52,380 bases of DNA, taken from the NCBI GenBank assembly GCA_016213775.1, contig JACQZR010000204.1, positions 1 to 52,380 of the forward strand, read 5' to 3'. Source of the stretch: Acidobacteriota bacterium (lineage in GTDB: Bacteria; Acidobacteriota; Terriglobia; Bryobacterales; Bryobacteraceae). The notes below the pieces were generated by a model. That model ran no database searches, was not told where the DNA came from, and was given only the letters and a program-made list of their open reading frames with translations. Below, piece by piece: positions 1 to 9,885 of the stretch. How positions within the stretch are numbered: the stretch's first letter is position 1; every line of letters starts with the position of its first letter. The position numbers were made by a program, and so were the translations under genes.

Positions 1-356
1 GCGGCGCGATGACCGGCGCCTCATTGGCGTTTCTCTGGTACAACTGCCATCCGGCGGAGATTTTTATGGGCGATGTCGGCTCGCTCGCCTTGGGCGGCGG
101 GCTGGGCACCATCGCGGTACTGATCAAGCAGGAGATCCTGCTGCTATTTGTTGGCGGCGTCTTTGTCATCGAGTGCCTGTCAGTGATTTTGCAGGTGGGC
201 AGTTTCCAGTTGCGCGGGAAGCGGATTTTCAAAATGTCGCCGCTGCATCATCACTTCGAGGCAATTGGCTGGCATGAATCGAAGGTAGTGGTACGGTTCT
301 GGATTGCCGGTCTGGTGATGGCGCTGTTCGCGCTGACGACTTTGAAGTTGAGGTAA
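1..356 (+). CDS. mraY: MraY, phospho-N-acetylmuramoyl-pentapeptide-transferase (C-terminal part)
   Basis: Only the last roughly 117 codons are in the window; the frame is open from base 3. MraY transfers phospho-MurNAc-pentapeptide from UDP to undecaprenyl phosphate, giving lipid I at the inner membrane. The fragment holds the family's [12 protein letters not shown] signature (metal/substrate-binding loop), the ILQVGSF segment and the HHHFE motif followed by a last membrane helix ending in TLKLR, all close to the E. coli protein. The stop codon is followed two bases later by the murD start, so the two are almost certainly translated from one message. Confidence 0.95.
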   Translation, partial: GAMTGASLAFLWYNCHPAEIFMGDVGSLALGGGLGTIAVLIKQEILLLFVGGVFVIECLSVILQVGSFQLRGKRIFKMSPLHHHFEAIGWHESKVVVRFWIAGLVMALFALTTLKLR

Positions 357-358
357 CC

Positions 359-1702
359 ATGCAGTTGCAGGGCTTGAAGGTGCTGGTGGCAGGACTTGGC
401 AAATCGGGCCAGGCCGCCATCAAACTCCTGGTCGAGAAGGGGGCGCACCCTCGCGGGACCGACTCCCGGCCGCTCACTGAGCTGCCTGGAGTTGGTCCCA
501 TTCTTGAGCGATGGAAGGTGCCTTTTCTGGAGCAGAACGCGGCTGCGTTCGACGATTGCGATCTGATCGTCCTGTCTCCCGGCGTGCCGTTGGATCTGCC
601 GGAGTTAAACGCCGCGCGCGCCCGGGGAACCAGGATCATCGGCGAGGTGGAGCTGGCTTCGTACTTTCTGCGCGGGCCGGTGATCGGCATCACAGGCGCG
701 AATGGCAAGACCACGACAACAGCGCTCGTGGGGCACCTGCTGAAGGAATGCGGAATTGCCTGCCAGGTGGGCGGTAACATCGGACTGCCGCCGACTGCAA
801 TGGTGGCCACTTCGCGCGAAGGGCAATGGAATGACCTGGAGCTGTCGTCGTTTCAGTTGGAGACGATTTCGAATTTCCGCGCGGAAGTAGGTGTTTGTTT
901 GAACGTGTCGCCCGATCATCTGGACCGGCACAAGACGATGGAAGCCTATGTGGCGGCTAAGCGTCGATTGTTTGAATCGCAGCGCGCTGGTGATTGGGCT
1001 GTGTTGAATGCCGATGATGCCATCACGGCCGGCTTTGCGGAAGCGATCCCGTCGACTCCGGTATGGTTCAGTCAGAAAGCGCGGGTCTCGCGCGGGCTGT
1101 GGATGGAAGGCGATGACATCCTGCTCGATGGCGAGTTTCTGATGCCCGCATTGGAGATTCCGTTGCGAGGACGGCACAACATCGACAACGTTATGGGCGC
1201 GGCGGCCGCGGCCCGGTTGGCCGGAGCGGCTCTGGCCGGGATTCGCGCGGCCGTGCGGACATTCCCGGGCGTCGAGCATCGCATCGAGTTTGTGCGGGAG
1301 TTGGACGGAGTGAAGTATTACAACGACTCAAAAGCGACCAATGTCGATGCGGCGCTGAAGGCGGTCGACGCCTTTGATGGCGGGTTGTGGATGATTCTCG
1401 GAGGCAAAGACAAGGGAAGCGATTATGCCCCTCTGGCGGAGGCTCTGCGGAAGAAGGCGAAGGCCGTGCTGTTGATTGGCGCGGCGGCGGAAAAGATTGG
1501 CGCGGCTTTGGCAGGTGCGGTGCCGCTGGTGCGGTGCGGCACTCTGGAGAACGCCGTGAAAGAGGCGGCGGCGAATGCCAAGCCGGGAGACACCGTCCTG
1601 CTGGCGCCGGCGTGCGCAAGCTTCGACCAGTTCCGCAGCTACGAAGAACGCGGTAAATTGTTTAAAACATTTGTTGGTAATCTTGTAACCAAGGATTTGT
1701 AG
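359..1702 (+). CDS. murD: MurD, UDP-N-acetylmuramoyl-L-alanine--D-glutamate ligase
   Basis: Adds D-glutamate to UDP-MurNAc-L-Ala in the cytoplasm, an ATP-dependent step of peptidoglycan precursor synthesis. The 447-residue protein has the usual three-domain Mur ligase layout: an N-terminal nucleotide-sugar domain, the central ATPase with P-loop GITGANGKTTTT (about residues 110-121) and ELSSFQLE, and a C-terminal domain with YNDSKATNVDA and the GGKDKG loop. LNVSPDHLDRH matches the metal/ATP-binding part of the family. The ATG lies two bases after the mraY stop. Length is normal. It is the second visible gene of the dcw operon. Confidence 0.97.
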   Translation: MQLQGLKVLVAGLGKSGQAAIKLLVEKGAHPRGTDSRPLTELPGVGPILERWKVPFLEQNAAAFDDCDLIVLSPGVPLDLPELNAARARGTRIIGEVELASYFLRGPVIGITGANGKTTTTALVGHLLKECGIACQVGGNIGLPPTAMVATSREGQWNDLELSSFQLETISNFRAEVGVCLNVSPDHLDRHKTMEAYVAAKRRLFESQRAGDWAVLNADDAITAGFAEAIPSTPVWFSQKARVSRGLWMEGDDILLDGEFLMPALEIPLRGRHNIDNVMGAAAAARLAGAALAGIRAAVRTFPGVEHRIEFVRELDGVKYYNDSKATNVDAALKAVDAFDGGLWMILGGKDKGSDYAPLAEALRKKAKAVLLIGAAAEKIGAALAGAVPLVRCGTLENAVKEAAANAKPGDTVLLAPACASFDQFRSYEERGKLFKTFVGNLVTKDL

Positions 1703-1715
1703 AGGTAGCAGTAAA

Positions 1716-2936
1716 ATGGCCCAGGTTCTGAAGACCGATCAACCTCTGTTTCTCACCGTTGTGCTCATGGCAGCCTTCGGCATGGTGATGGTGTACAGCT
1801 CGTCCAGCGTGAACGTGTCGAGTTCACAGGACCGGCAGGCAAAGCTCGATCTGGCCACTGCGGTGAACGCCGCGGACACCGTGCCGCAAAAGAAGGACGA
1901 CAATCCCTACCACCCCAACTATCATTTCCTCTTCCGGCAAATGGGCTGGGCCGCGGTGTCGCTGCTCGTGATGATGTGTTTGAAGCGCTGCGATTACAAG
2001 AGATTCGAATCCTCGACCTGGGCGTTCGCCCCGTTGGGCATTGTGATGGCGCTGCTCGTGCTCGTGTATTTCCTCGACGGGAGCGGTCACCGTTGGCTGC
2101 GCATGGGCGGGTTCGGTATCCAACCGGCGGAGTTCGCCCGCCCAGCGCTGATCGTGTTTCTCGCATGGTTTGTGACGCGGCGCGCAAATAAGATCAACAC
2201 GCCCGGAACGTGGGCGCCGGCCGCGCTGGCTCTGGGTGTTCTGGCTGCCTGCGTCATCATCGCCGACATCGGAACGGCCGCGGTATTGATGTGCACCGCG
2301 GGAGCCGTCTTCTATGTCGCCGGGCTGGACAAGCGGTATTTTCTTGCGGCGGTGGCGGCATGCGTTCTGATGATGCCGGTGGCGATTCTCTCCAAGCCGT
2401 ACCGGGTGCATCGCGTCATCGCCTTCCTCGATCCGGATGACTACTGGCTGGACAAGCTCGACTCGAAGGGAGTGATCAAGAACTGGGCCAACCAGTCGAT
2501 TACGACGCGCGACGCGGGTTACCACGTGCGGCAATCCAAGATCGCGGTGGCCACCGGAGGCGTGTTCGGGCTCGGCTTGAACGAGAGTAAGCAAAAGCTG
2601 CGCTTTCTCCCCGAAGCACACAACGACTTCATCTACGCGATTATCTGCGAGGAGTTGGGGTTGTGGGGCGCCACCGCGGTGCTTGCCGGCTACCTGATCA
2701 TTTTATGGCGCGGGCTTCGGCTCTACTGGCTGGTGCCGGATGATTTCGGCCGATACCTCGCACTTGGCGTATGCGTGGCCGTTGTCAGCCAGGCGTTGAT
2801 GAACATGAGCGTGGTGCTGGACATCGCTCCCGCAAAGGGATTCACGTTGCCGCTGATCAGCTACGGCGGGAGTTCGCTGTTGAGTTCGATGACATCGTTG
2901 GGTTTGCTGTTGAGCGTAAGCGATCACGCCGCATGA
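1716..2936 (+). CDS. ftsW: FtsW, SEDS-family septal peptidoglycan polymerase
   Basis: Polytopic membrane protein of the SEDS family (FtsW/RodA) which polymerises lipid II glycan strands at the division septum together with a class B PBP. The 406 residues are mostly hydrophobic helices. Family features are visible: GSGHRWLRMGGFGIQPAEFARPALI, the EELGLWG segment and the C-terminal LPLISYGGSSLL. The dcw context favours FtsW over RodA. A hydrophilic stretch of about 45 residues (roughly 30-75, rich in D, Q, K, S) separates the first two membrane helices and looks long for this loop. It starts 13 bases after murD; its stop is followed directly by the murG leader. Confidence 0.93.
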   Translation: MAQVLKTDQPLFLTVVLMAAFGMVMVYSSSSVNVSSSQDRQAKLDLATAVNAADTVPQKKDDNPYHPNYHFLFRQMGWAAVSLLVMMCLKRCDYKRFESSTWAFAPLGIVMALLVLVYFLDGSGHRWLRMGGFGIQPAEFARPALIVFLAWFVTRRANKINTPGTWAPAALALGVLAACVIIADIGTAAVLMCTAGAVFYVAGLDKRYFLAAVAACVLMMPVAILSKPYRVHRVIAFLDPDDYWLDKLDSKGVIKNWANQSITTRDAGYHVRQSKIAVATGGVFGLGLNESKQKLRFLPEAHNDFIYAIICEELGLWGATAVLAGYLIILWRGLRLYWLVPDDFGRYLALGVCVAVVSQALMNMSVVLDIAPAKGFTLPLISYGGSSLLSSMTSLGLLLSVSDHAA

Positions 2937-3023
2937 TTGGCAAGGAGGCCTGATCGGAAAGGAGAATTGTTGCGCGTTAAGATTCGCCAAACCTACCGGA
3001 AGGAGGTGACTCCGGCCGGCATT

Positions 3024-4130
3024 GTGAAGAAGTTGAATTTCCTGATGACCGGCGGCGGCACCGGGGGACATGTGATCCCGGCGATCGCCGTGGCGCGCGA
3101 GTTGCGAAGACGCGGGCATTCGGTGTTCTTCATCGGGACGCGCGAGGGGTTGGAGAGCAGGTTGGTTCCGCCGGAGAATTTTCCGATTGACTACATTTCC
3201 ATCGGCGGATTGAAGCGTGTTGGGTGGAAGCGGACGATGAAGACGCTGTGGCAACTGCCACTGGCGGTGATGCGATGCATAGGATTGATTCGCGAAAGGA
3301 AACCGGCGGCAGTGTTCAGCATGGGTGGATTTGTGGCGGGACCAGCGACCATCGCCGCGTGGCTGATGCGCAAGCCCATCGTGCTGATGGAACCGAACGC
3401 GATTCCGGGAATGGTGAACCGGCGCATCGGAAGAATTGCCCGCCGTGCGTTGTTGAGCTTCGCGGAAGCCGCACCATTCTTTCCGGCGGATCGACTGGAG
3501 ATGACCGGACTGCCGGTGCGCAGCGAGTTCTTTCAGTTGGAGCCGCGCGCACCTGGACGCTTGACAGTGTTGGTCACTGGCGGCAGCCGCGGATCGCAAC
3601 GCCTGAACGCCGCTGGAAAGAAGTGCTGGCCGTTGTTCCTCGCTCGAAAGATCCCGGTGAAGTGGATCCATCAGACAGGAACGGCGGAGTTCGCGGAGAT
3701 GTCGGCGGAGTTCGCCGCATGTGGAGCGGAAGGCCAGGTGGTGCCGTTCCTCCAGGACATGCCGAAGGCGTTCGCCCAGGCGGATTTGATTGTGTGCCGC
3801 GCCGGCGCCGGCGCGGTTTCGGAGTTGGCCGCCGCGGGCAAGCCGTCGATACTGGTCCCCTTCCCTTTTGCGGCGGATCAACACCAGTTGCGCAACGCCG
3901 AGGCAATGGCGAAGGCCGGCGCGGCGAAGGTGGTTCTCGACAAAGAACTGACTGCCGAAGAGATGTTTCACGCGATTCAATCGCTTGCTTCGGAGCCGGG
4001 ACTGCTGGCGAAGATGGGACAGAGTGCGCGGCAGTTCGCGCGCCCCGGCGCGGCACAGCGTGCGGCGGAAGTGTTGGAAGAAGAAGCGGCGCGTGCGTTG
4101 GGTTGGAAAAAGTTGGCAAAACAGGGTTGA
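3024..4130 (+). CDS. murG: MurG, UDP-GlcNAc:lipid I N-acetylglucosaminyltransferase
   Basis: Adds GlcNAc to lipid I on the inner face of the membrane, giving lipid II. GT28 family: the N-terminal GGGTGGHVIPA loop that binds the lipid-phosphate, a C-terminal Rossmann half with VTGGSRGSQRLN, and the donor-binding segment CRAGAGAVSELAAAGKPSILVPFPFAADQHQ (its core residues are all present). I chose the GTG at 3024, 20 residues before the GGH motif, because the family starts close to that motif. A strong AAGGAGGTGA lies at 3000-3009 but about 15 bases away, so a TTG at 3033 is also possible. The reading frame is open back to a TTG at 2937, which would add an atypical basic extension. Confidence 0.93.
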   Translation: MKKLNFLMTGGGTGGHVIPAIAVARELRRRGHSVFFIGTREGLESRLVPPENFPIDYISIGGLKRVGWKRTMKTLWQLPLAVMRCIGLIRERKPAAVFSMGGFVAGPATIAAWLMRKPIVLMEPNAIPGMVNRRIGRIARRALLSFAEAAPFFPADRLEMTGLPVRSEFFQLEPRAPGRLTVLVTGGSRGSQRLNAAGKKCWPLFLARKIPVKWIHQTGTAEFAEMSAEFAACGAEGQVVPFLQDMPKAFAQADLIVCRAGAGAVSELAAAGKPSILVPFPFAADQHQLRNAEAMAKAGAAKVVLDKELTAEEMFHAIQSLASEPGLLAKMGQSARQFARPGAAQRAAEVLEEEAARALGWKKLAKQG

Positions 4131-4166
4131 CAGAAGCTTTCAAAGCCGAAACAATTAGTACGAAAA

Positions 4167-5573
<1,407 letters not shown>

Positions 5574-5574
5574 C

Positions 5575-6531
5575 ATGGCTCGTAGAGGCGTGACGGACGA
5601 ATTGGAATACCCGCTGCTGCAGCAGGGTATCGAAGAGGAATCGCGCGAGGCCGTTCGATCCGATTCCAGGGATGAAGAATCGCGCCCGCGCCGCCGCGCG
5701 CGTGTCGGAAAGGATCGCGACGAGACCCAGGGCGCAGTCAAGCGCCGGAAGATGCCTTGGTATTACTGGCTGCTTCCCGTAGCGGCGTTGCTGGTGGCGT
5801 TCCTGTTGGTAGCCGCCTTCCACCGCGTGGAAGCATTTCTCATCGCCGACGACCGGTTTCATCTGCCGGCTCCGGCCGATTCGAGCGAGGATCCTCCCGG
5901 GATGACCTTGCAGGGGTTGCAGCGTGCCAACAAATCGCAAGTGCTGCGCGTGTTCGAGCAGGATTTGGGACGCAGCCTCTACCTGTTTTCCGTGGCCGAA
6001 CGGCGGCGGAATCTGTTGGCGGTGGACTGGATCAAGGACGCAACCGTTTCGCGCCGCTGGCCAAATCATGTGCATGTGACCGTGGTGGAGCGGCAGCCGG
6101 CGGCCTTTGTGCAGTTGCCGGGCGACTCGGCGCCGGAGTTCAAGGTGATCGACATCGATGGCGTGCTGATGCCGATTCCGAGCGGCGAACGGCTGTCGAA
6201 TCTTCTCGTCCTGACCGGAATGTCGGCTTCGGATACCGAAGCATCGCGCAGGATTCGTGTGCGCGAAGCAATGGTTATGCAGCGCGAGATTGGTGCGCTG
6301 GCCAGCCGTCTCAGCGAGGCGGATGTACGGGACCCGGGCAATCTGCGCGTGACGATGCGCATCGACGACGCTTCGCTGCTGTTGAAAATCGGAAACAAGA
6401 ACTACAAAAAACGTTTGGAGAACTTTCTACAGCATTATGCCGGCATCTACAATGTGAAGCCGAACGCGAAGACCTTCGATTTGCGGATTGACGGGCGGAT
6501 CACCGCGGTGGAGGAAGGCCGTGGCGAATAG
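5575..6531 (+). CDS. ftsQ: FtsQ/DivIB cell-division protein
   Basis: Single-pass divisome protein which links early cytoplasmic division proteins with the septal synthase complex. The 318 residues comprise a charged cytoplasmic N-terminus of about 60 residues (very Arg-rich near 35-60), one membrane helix (about 61-82, WYYWLLPVAALLVAFLLVA), a POTRA domain beginning near LQGLQRANKSQVLRVFEQD, and the FtsQ-like beta domain with RRWPNHVHVTVVERQPAAF and DIDGVLMPIP. The start follows the murC stop by one base. Its end overlaps the ftsA start. Confidence 0.92.
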   Translation: MARRGVTDELEYPLLQQGIEEESREAVRSDSRDEESRPRRRARVGKDRDETQGAVKRRKMPWYYWLLPVAALLVAFLLVAAFHRVEAFLIADDRFHLPAPADSSEDPPGMTLQGLQRANKSQVLRVFEQDLGRSLYLFSVAERRRNLLAVDWIKDATVSRRWPNHVHVTVVERQPAAFVQLPGDSAPEFKVIDIDGVLMPIPSGERLSNLLVLTGMSASDTEASRRIRVREAMVMQREIGALASRLSEADVRDPGNLRVTMRIDDASLLLKIGNKNYKKRLENFLQHYAGIYNVKPNAKTFDLRIDGRITAVEEGRGE

Positions 6532-7726
6532 TCAAAAGCAACATCTGGCGGTCGGCGTCGATCTCGGCGCCGGGCGGACGCGTTGCGTCATTCTCTCTGT
6601 AGAACACGGCGAGCTGCGCTTTCTTGGCTGTGGAGAAGCGCCGGCCAAAGGCTGGTTGAAGGGCCGCGTGGCCGATCCACAGGCAATTTCGGAGAGCGTT
6701 CAGTATGCCGTGCGCGCTGCGGAACGTATGGCCGGCGTGGCGGTAGAAGCGGTGGTGGCGGGCATCGGCGGAGGCACCGTACAGGGCTTCTCCAGCCGTG
6801 GAGTCTACGAGTTTGGACGGCCCCGGCATATCGACCAGAGCGATATGAGCTATGCGGTTCATCTGGCGAGCCGCGTGCGGCTGGAGGACGACCGCCTCGT
6901 CTTGCAGATGCTGCCTCTCGATTTCACACTGGACGGCCGCGCGGGTTTCCGCAACCCGAAGGGCGCGGTGTGCTCCCGGCTGGAATCGAACGTCTACGTG
7001 GTGACGTGCAGCGCGCGCGAACATCAGGCGCTGATCGGGGCGATTCATCAAGCTCATCTGGCAGTGGAGGAGACGGTGTTTGAGCCCGTAGCGGCTGCCT
7101 ATGCCTGCATTCTGCCGGAGGATCGCAACCGCGGCGTGGCGCTCATCGACATCGGCGCGCAGGGCACGAGCGTGGTGGTGTATGAAGGCGATTCGTTGTT
7201 GCGCGCGGGCGGCGTGCAGATTGGTGGCGATCACTTCACGCGCGACCTGTCGCAGGTGTTGAAGGTGTCCTACGAAGACGCTGAACAGTTGAAGGAAGAG
7301 TACGGCTGCGCGATCCTCGGTCTCACTTCGGATTCGAGCTACATCGAGTTGCCTTCGCCGGAAGGACGGGCACTGCGCGAGACGCCGCGCAAGTATCTGA
7401 ACGAGATTCTCGAAGCGCGTGCCGAGGAATTGTTCCATCACGTAGCCCATGAAGTAGCCAAGACGGGGATGGAACAGTCGTTGTTTGAAGGCGTGATTCT
7501 CACCGGCGGCGGCGCACTGTTGCACGGCATGTGCGACATGGCTGAAGCGGTGTTGAATTGCCCGGCGCGGATCGGCCTGGTGCTGGGCGTCGAGAAGTGG
7601 CCCGGAGATTTGGACAACTCGGCTTGGTCGACGGCCGGAGGCTTGGCAATGTACTCCGCCCGGCTCAAGTCGCACAAGGAACCGAAACGGAAAGTGCCCA
7701 GTCTTGTGGGATTGGTTTTCAAATAG
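6521..7726 (+). CDS. ftsA: FtsA, actin-like division protein
   Basis: Actin/Hsp70-fold ATPase that anchors FtsZ filaments to the membrane. Visible are the phosphate-1 motif VGVDLGAGRTRCVIL at the N-terminus, the ALIDIGAQGTSVVVYE phosphate-2 region, the GGDHFTRDLS segment and the adenosine motif ILTGGGALLHGM. The C-terminal KRKVPSLVGLVFK resembles the amphipathic membrane-targeting helix. I chose GTG at 6521: it leaves a normal N-terminus, overlaps ftsQ by 11 bases and has GGAGG at 6510-6514. The frame is open further upstream to 6488 but would add 11 atypical residues. 401 aa. Confidence 0.93.
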   Translation: MANSQKQHLAVGVDLGAGRTRCVILSVEHGELRFLGCGEAPAKGWLKGRVADPQAISESVQYAVRAAERMAGVAVEAVVAGIGGGTVQGFSSRGVYEFGRPRHIDQSDMSYAVHLASRVRLEDDRLVLQMLPLDFTLDGRAGFRNPKGAVCSRLESNVYVVTCSAREHQALIGAIHQAHLAVEETVFEPVAAAYACILPEDRNRGVALIDIGAQGTSVVVYEGDSLLRAGGVQIGGDHFTRDLSQVLKVSYEDAEQLKEEYGCAILGLTSDSSYIELPSPEGRALRETPRKYLNEILEARAEELFHHVAHEVAKTGMEQSLFEGVILTGGGALLHGMCDMAEAVLNCPARIGLVLGVEKWPGDLDNSAWSTAGGLAMYSARLKSHKEPKRKVPSLVGLVFK

Positions 7727-7740
7727 AGGGGGACGCGAAA

Positions 7741-9171
7741 ATGCTATTCGACGACCTGAGCGATCGCACGGACGAATTTGCTCCGAAAGCGCAAGAGGAA
7801 ACGGCCAAGATGCCTGTTAAACATGTGCCTGAGAAACAGGCGGAACCGGGAATGGAAATGAAGATCGAACAGAAATCCGAACAGAGGCTCGAACAGAAGC
7901 TGGATTCGTTCCGCTTCGACGTGAAGGACGATTTCTCCACCGGCACGCGGATCAAGGTGATCGGTGTCGGCGGCGGCGGATCGAACGCCGTGGCGCGGAT
8001 GTACCGCGAAGGTGTGGGCGGAGTGGAGTTCTACGCCGTCAACACCGATAAGCAGGCGCTCCACATATCGCCGCTCCCCAATAAGCTATTAATCGGCCAC
8101 AAGGTGACCGCCGGTCTTGGCGCGGGCGCTGATCCCAACATGGGAAAGGAAGCGGCGCTGGAGGACACCGAACGCATCATCGAGATCCTGGAAGGAGCCG
8201 ACATGGTGTTCGTGGCCGCCGGATTGGGCGGCGGCACAGGCACCGGCGCGGCTCCGGTAATTGCGTCCCTGGCGAAGGAATTGAACGCCCTCACCGTGGC
8301 GATCGTCACAAAGCCGTTCGCATTTGAAGGGTCGCGGCGGATGAAGGCGGCTGACCGCGGCCTGGAAGATCTGGCCGGCACGGTGGACACCCTCATTCAG
8401 ATTCCCAATCAGCGTCTGACGTCGCTGGTCCCTAAGGGAACGCCGTTGATGGAATCGTTCCGCGTCGCCGACGACGTGTTGCGCCAGGCCGTCGTGGGAA
8501 TCTCGGACATTATGAACACGCCGGGTCTGATCAACCGCGACTTCTCGGACATCAAAGCGATTATGTCGGGGATGGGTCACGCGATGATGGGCACGGCATC
8601 CGCTCGTGGCGAGAACGCGGCGGTGGAGGCGGCGAAGCAGGCCATCAACTGCCCGATGCTGGAAGAGGGCGAGTTCAGTGGCGCGCGCGGGATTCTCATC
8701 AACATCACGGCGTCGAACGGGATCTCACTCCATCAAGTGGATGAAGCCTGCACGCTGATTCAACAGGCAGCAAACAATGACGATTGCATGGTGAACTTCG
8801 GCATTGTCTTGGATGACCGGATGGGCGATGAAGTGAAGGTCACCGTGATTGCCACCGGGTTCCCGCGTGCATCGGAGAAGGCTGCGGCCAAGGTGGAAGC
8901 GGCCGAGGAAAGCACGCGCGTTGCGTTCTTTAGCCCGTCGGCAGGCGTCAGCGCGCCCGCGGAGTATGACGAATTCGCAGCCCGGCATGCGGAACAGGAA
9001 CCTGCTGCGACCCAGATTGAGCCGCTGCGCGATTTACAGCATGAACCCGCGCTCGTGGGCGCCGGCGTTGTGGCCACAAATGGCCACGCGCACGATGAGC
9101 CGGTAAAGATTGTGGATGAGCTGGAAGTGCCGGCGTTCCTGCGGCGCGAACGGCGCGGGTTCTCCTCTTAG
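7741..9171 (+). CDS. ftsZ: FtsZ, tubulin-like division GTPase, with an N-terminal extension
   Basis: Forms the GTP-dependent Z-ring. Core signatures: IKVIGVGGGGSNAV (about 71-84), the tubulin signature GGGTGTG (163-169), and the T7 loop region ADRGLEDLAGTVD/NRDFSDIKAIM. The C-terminus has a variable acidic/Ala-rich linker and the conserved FtsA-binding peptide ending VPAFLRRERR. The ATG at 7741 is preceded by GAGGGGGA at 7727-7734; the frame is open back to 7558 inside ftsA, which is ignored. At 476 residues it is longer than usual, mainly because about 57 extra charged residues (K/E/Q-rich) precede the GTPase core. It is the last gene of the cluster. Confidence 0.96.
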   Translation: MLFDDLSDRTDEFAPKAQEETAKMPVKHVPEKQAEPGMEMKIEQKSEQRLEQKLDSFRFDVKDDFSTGTRIKVIGVGGGGSNAVARMYREGVGGVEFYAVNTDKQALHISPLPNKLLIGHKVTAGLGAGADPNMGKEAALEDTERIIEILEGADMVFVAAGLGGGTGTGAAPVIASLAKELNALTVAIVTKPFAFEGSRRMKAADRGLEDLAGTVDTLIQIPNQRLTSLVPKGTPLMESFRVADDVLRQAVVGISDIMNTPGLINRDFSDIKAIMSGMGHAMMGTASARGENAAVEAAKQAINCPMLEEGEFSGARGILINITASNGISLHQVDEACTLIQQAANNDDCMVNFGIVLDDRMGDEVKVTVIATGFPRASEKAAAKVEAAEESTRVAFFSPSAGVSAPAEYDEFAARHAEQEPAATQIEPLRDLQHEPALVGAGVVATNGHAHDEPVKIVDELEVPAFLRRERRGFSS

Positions 9172-9187
9172 ACGCGCCGCCGGGCAA

Positions 9188-9538
9188 TCATAAGGGAAGA
9201 AAGCTGACGTGATCCCGCCATTCCACCGCATCGGAAGCTGTCCAGACGATAAGAAGGTCGTCGATAGCGGCCCCTAAGGGGAGGCGCTGCGGGACAATAA
9301 TCACGCCAGGGCTGGACTGCGAGCGAAGGAACCGCGAGAGATGACCGGGCATCGTTTTTTCATCGTGTGAGACGAGGATGAGGCCCGTGTTCGCGGCATG
9401 CTTGAGTACATCCGGATCGGAGAGACCTAGGATGCGGCTTTCACGAGCGGTTCTGAACTCGACGTTCGACTCACGAAGACGGAGACCGGTAACGATCTTC
9501 ATGCTGAGATCGGCATCCGCCTGAAATCGAGGCCTCAT
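9188..9538 (-). CDS. DUF5615-type PIN-like toxin of a toxin-antitoxin pair
   Basis: 116-residue protein whose body (DADLSMKIVTGLR..., SDPDVLKHAANTGLILVSHDEKTMPGHL, GVIIVPQRLPLGAAIDDLLIVW) matches the DUF5615 PIN-like family in layout: an early Asp, the VSHDEKTMP acidic segment and a C-terminal helix. Such proteins are predicted RNases paired with DUF433 proteins. Its ATG overlaps the stop of the upstream DUF433 gene as ATGA, so the two are translationally coupled. The toxic activity is inferred from the family, not seen. Confidence 0.85.
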   Translation of the reverse strand: MRPRFQADADLSMKIVTGLRLRESNVEFRTARESRILGLSDPDVLKHAANTGLILVSHDEKTMPGHLSRFLRSQSSPGVIIVPQRLPLGAAIDDLLIVWTASDAVEWRDHVSFLPL

Positions 9539-9852
9539 GCACCTCTTGTTGGCGTTCCTTGGCGCGCGCGTTCCAGTTTGGCATACAGTTCCGGTCTCTC
9601 CAGGCGCGAGATGGCGCGCTTTCTCTCATACTCCGCCTCTGCACTGGCAATGTACTCGTCAACCTGGCGCTTGTGGGACTCGTAGTATTTCAAGGCTCCG
9701 CACACCTGCTCGCGACTCAAGGCAGGAAAATTCTCAACAATGCCTTCCACTGAGACCCCTTGGTTGTGTTGATAAACGACGGAATCAAGGGACACACGGG
9801 CACCGGTGAGCTTGTATGCTCCGTCCACGATGGTCACGAACTGCTTCGCCAT
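9535..9852 (-). CDS. DUF433 antitoxin-like protein
   Basis: 105 residues from the ATG at 9852 (an in-frame ATG at 9864 is also possible). The N-terminal half has the DUF433 pattern: GAYKLTGARVSLDSVVYQHNQGVSVEGIVENFPALSREQV, a winged-helix-like DNA-binding module common in antitoxins. The C-terminal half is charged and helical, probably the toxin-binding tail. It precedes and overlaps the DUF5615 gene, the standard antitoxin-first order. The pair lies between the dcw cluster and the rimP operon, pointing tail-to-tail at ftsZ. Confidence 0.85.
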   Translation of the reverse strand: MAKQFVTIVDGAYKLTGARVSLDSVVYQHNQGVSVEGIVENFPALSREQVCGALKYYESHKRQVDEYIASAEAEYERKRAISRLERPELYAKLERARQGTPTRGA

Positions 9853-9885
9853 AACTGATTCCATCGTCGCACATGTTCCCGCCCG

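Noticed and set aside
2937-3023. MurG starting at TTG 2937
   Set aside because: It would add 29 atypical residues, and no SD precedes it; MurG proteins begin close to the GGTGGH motif.
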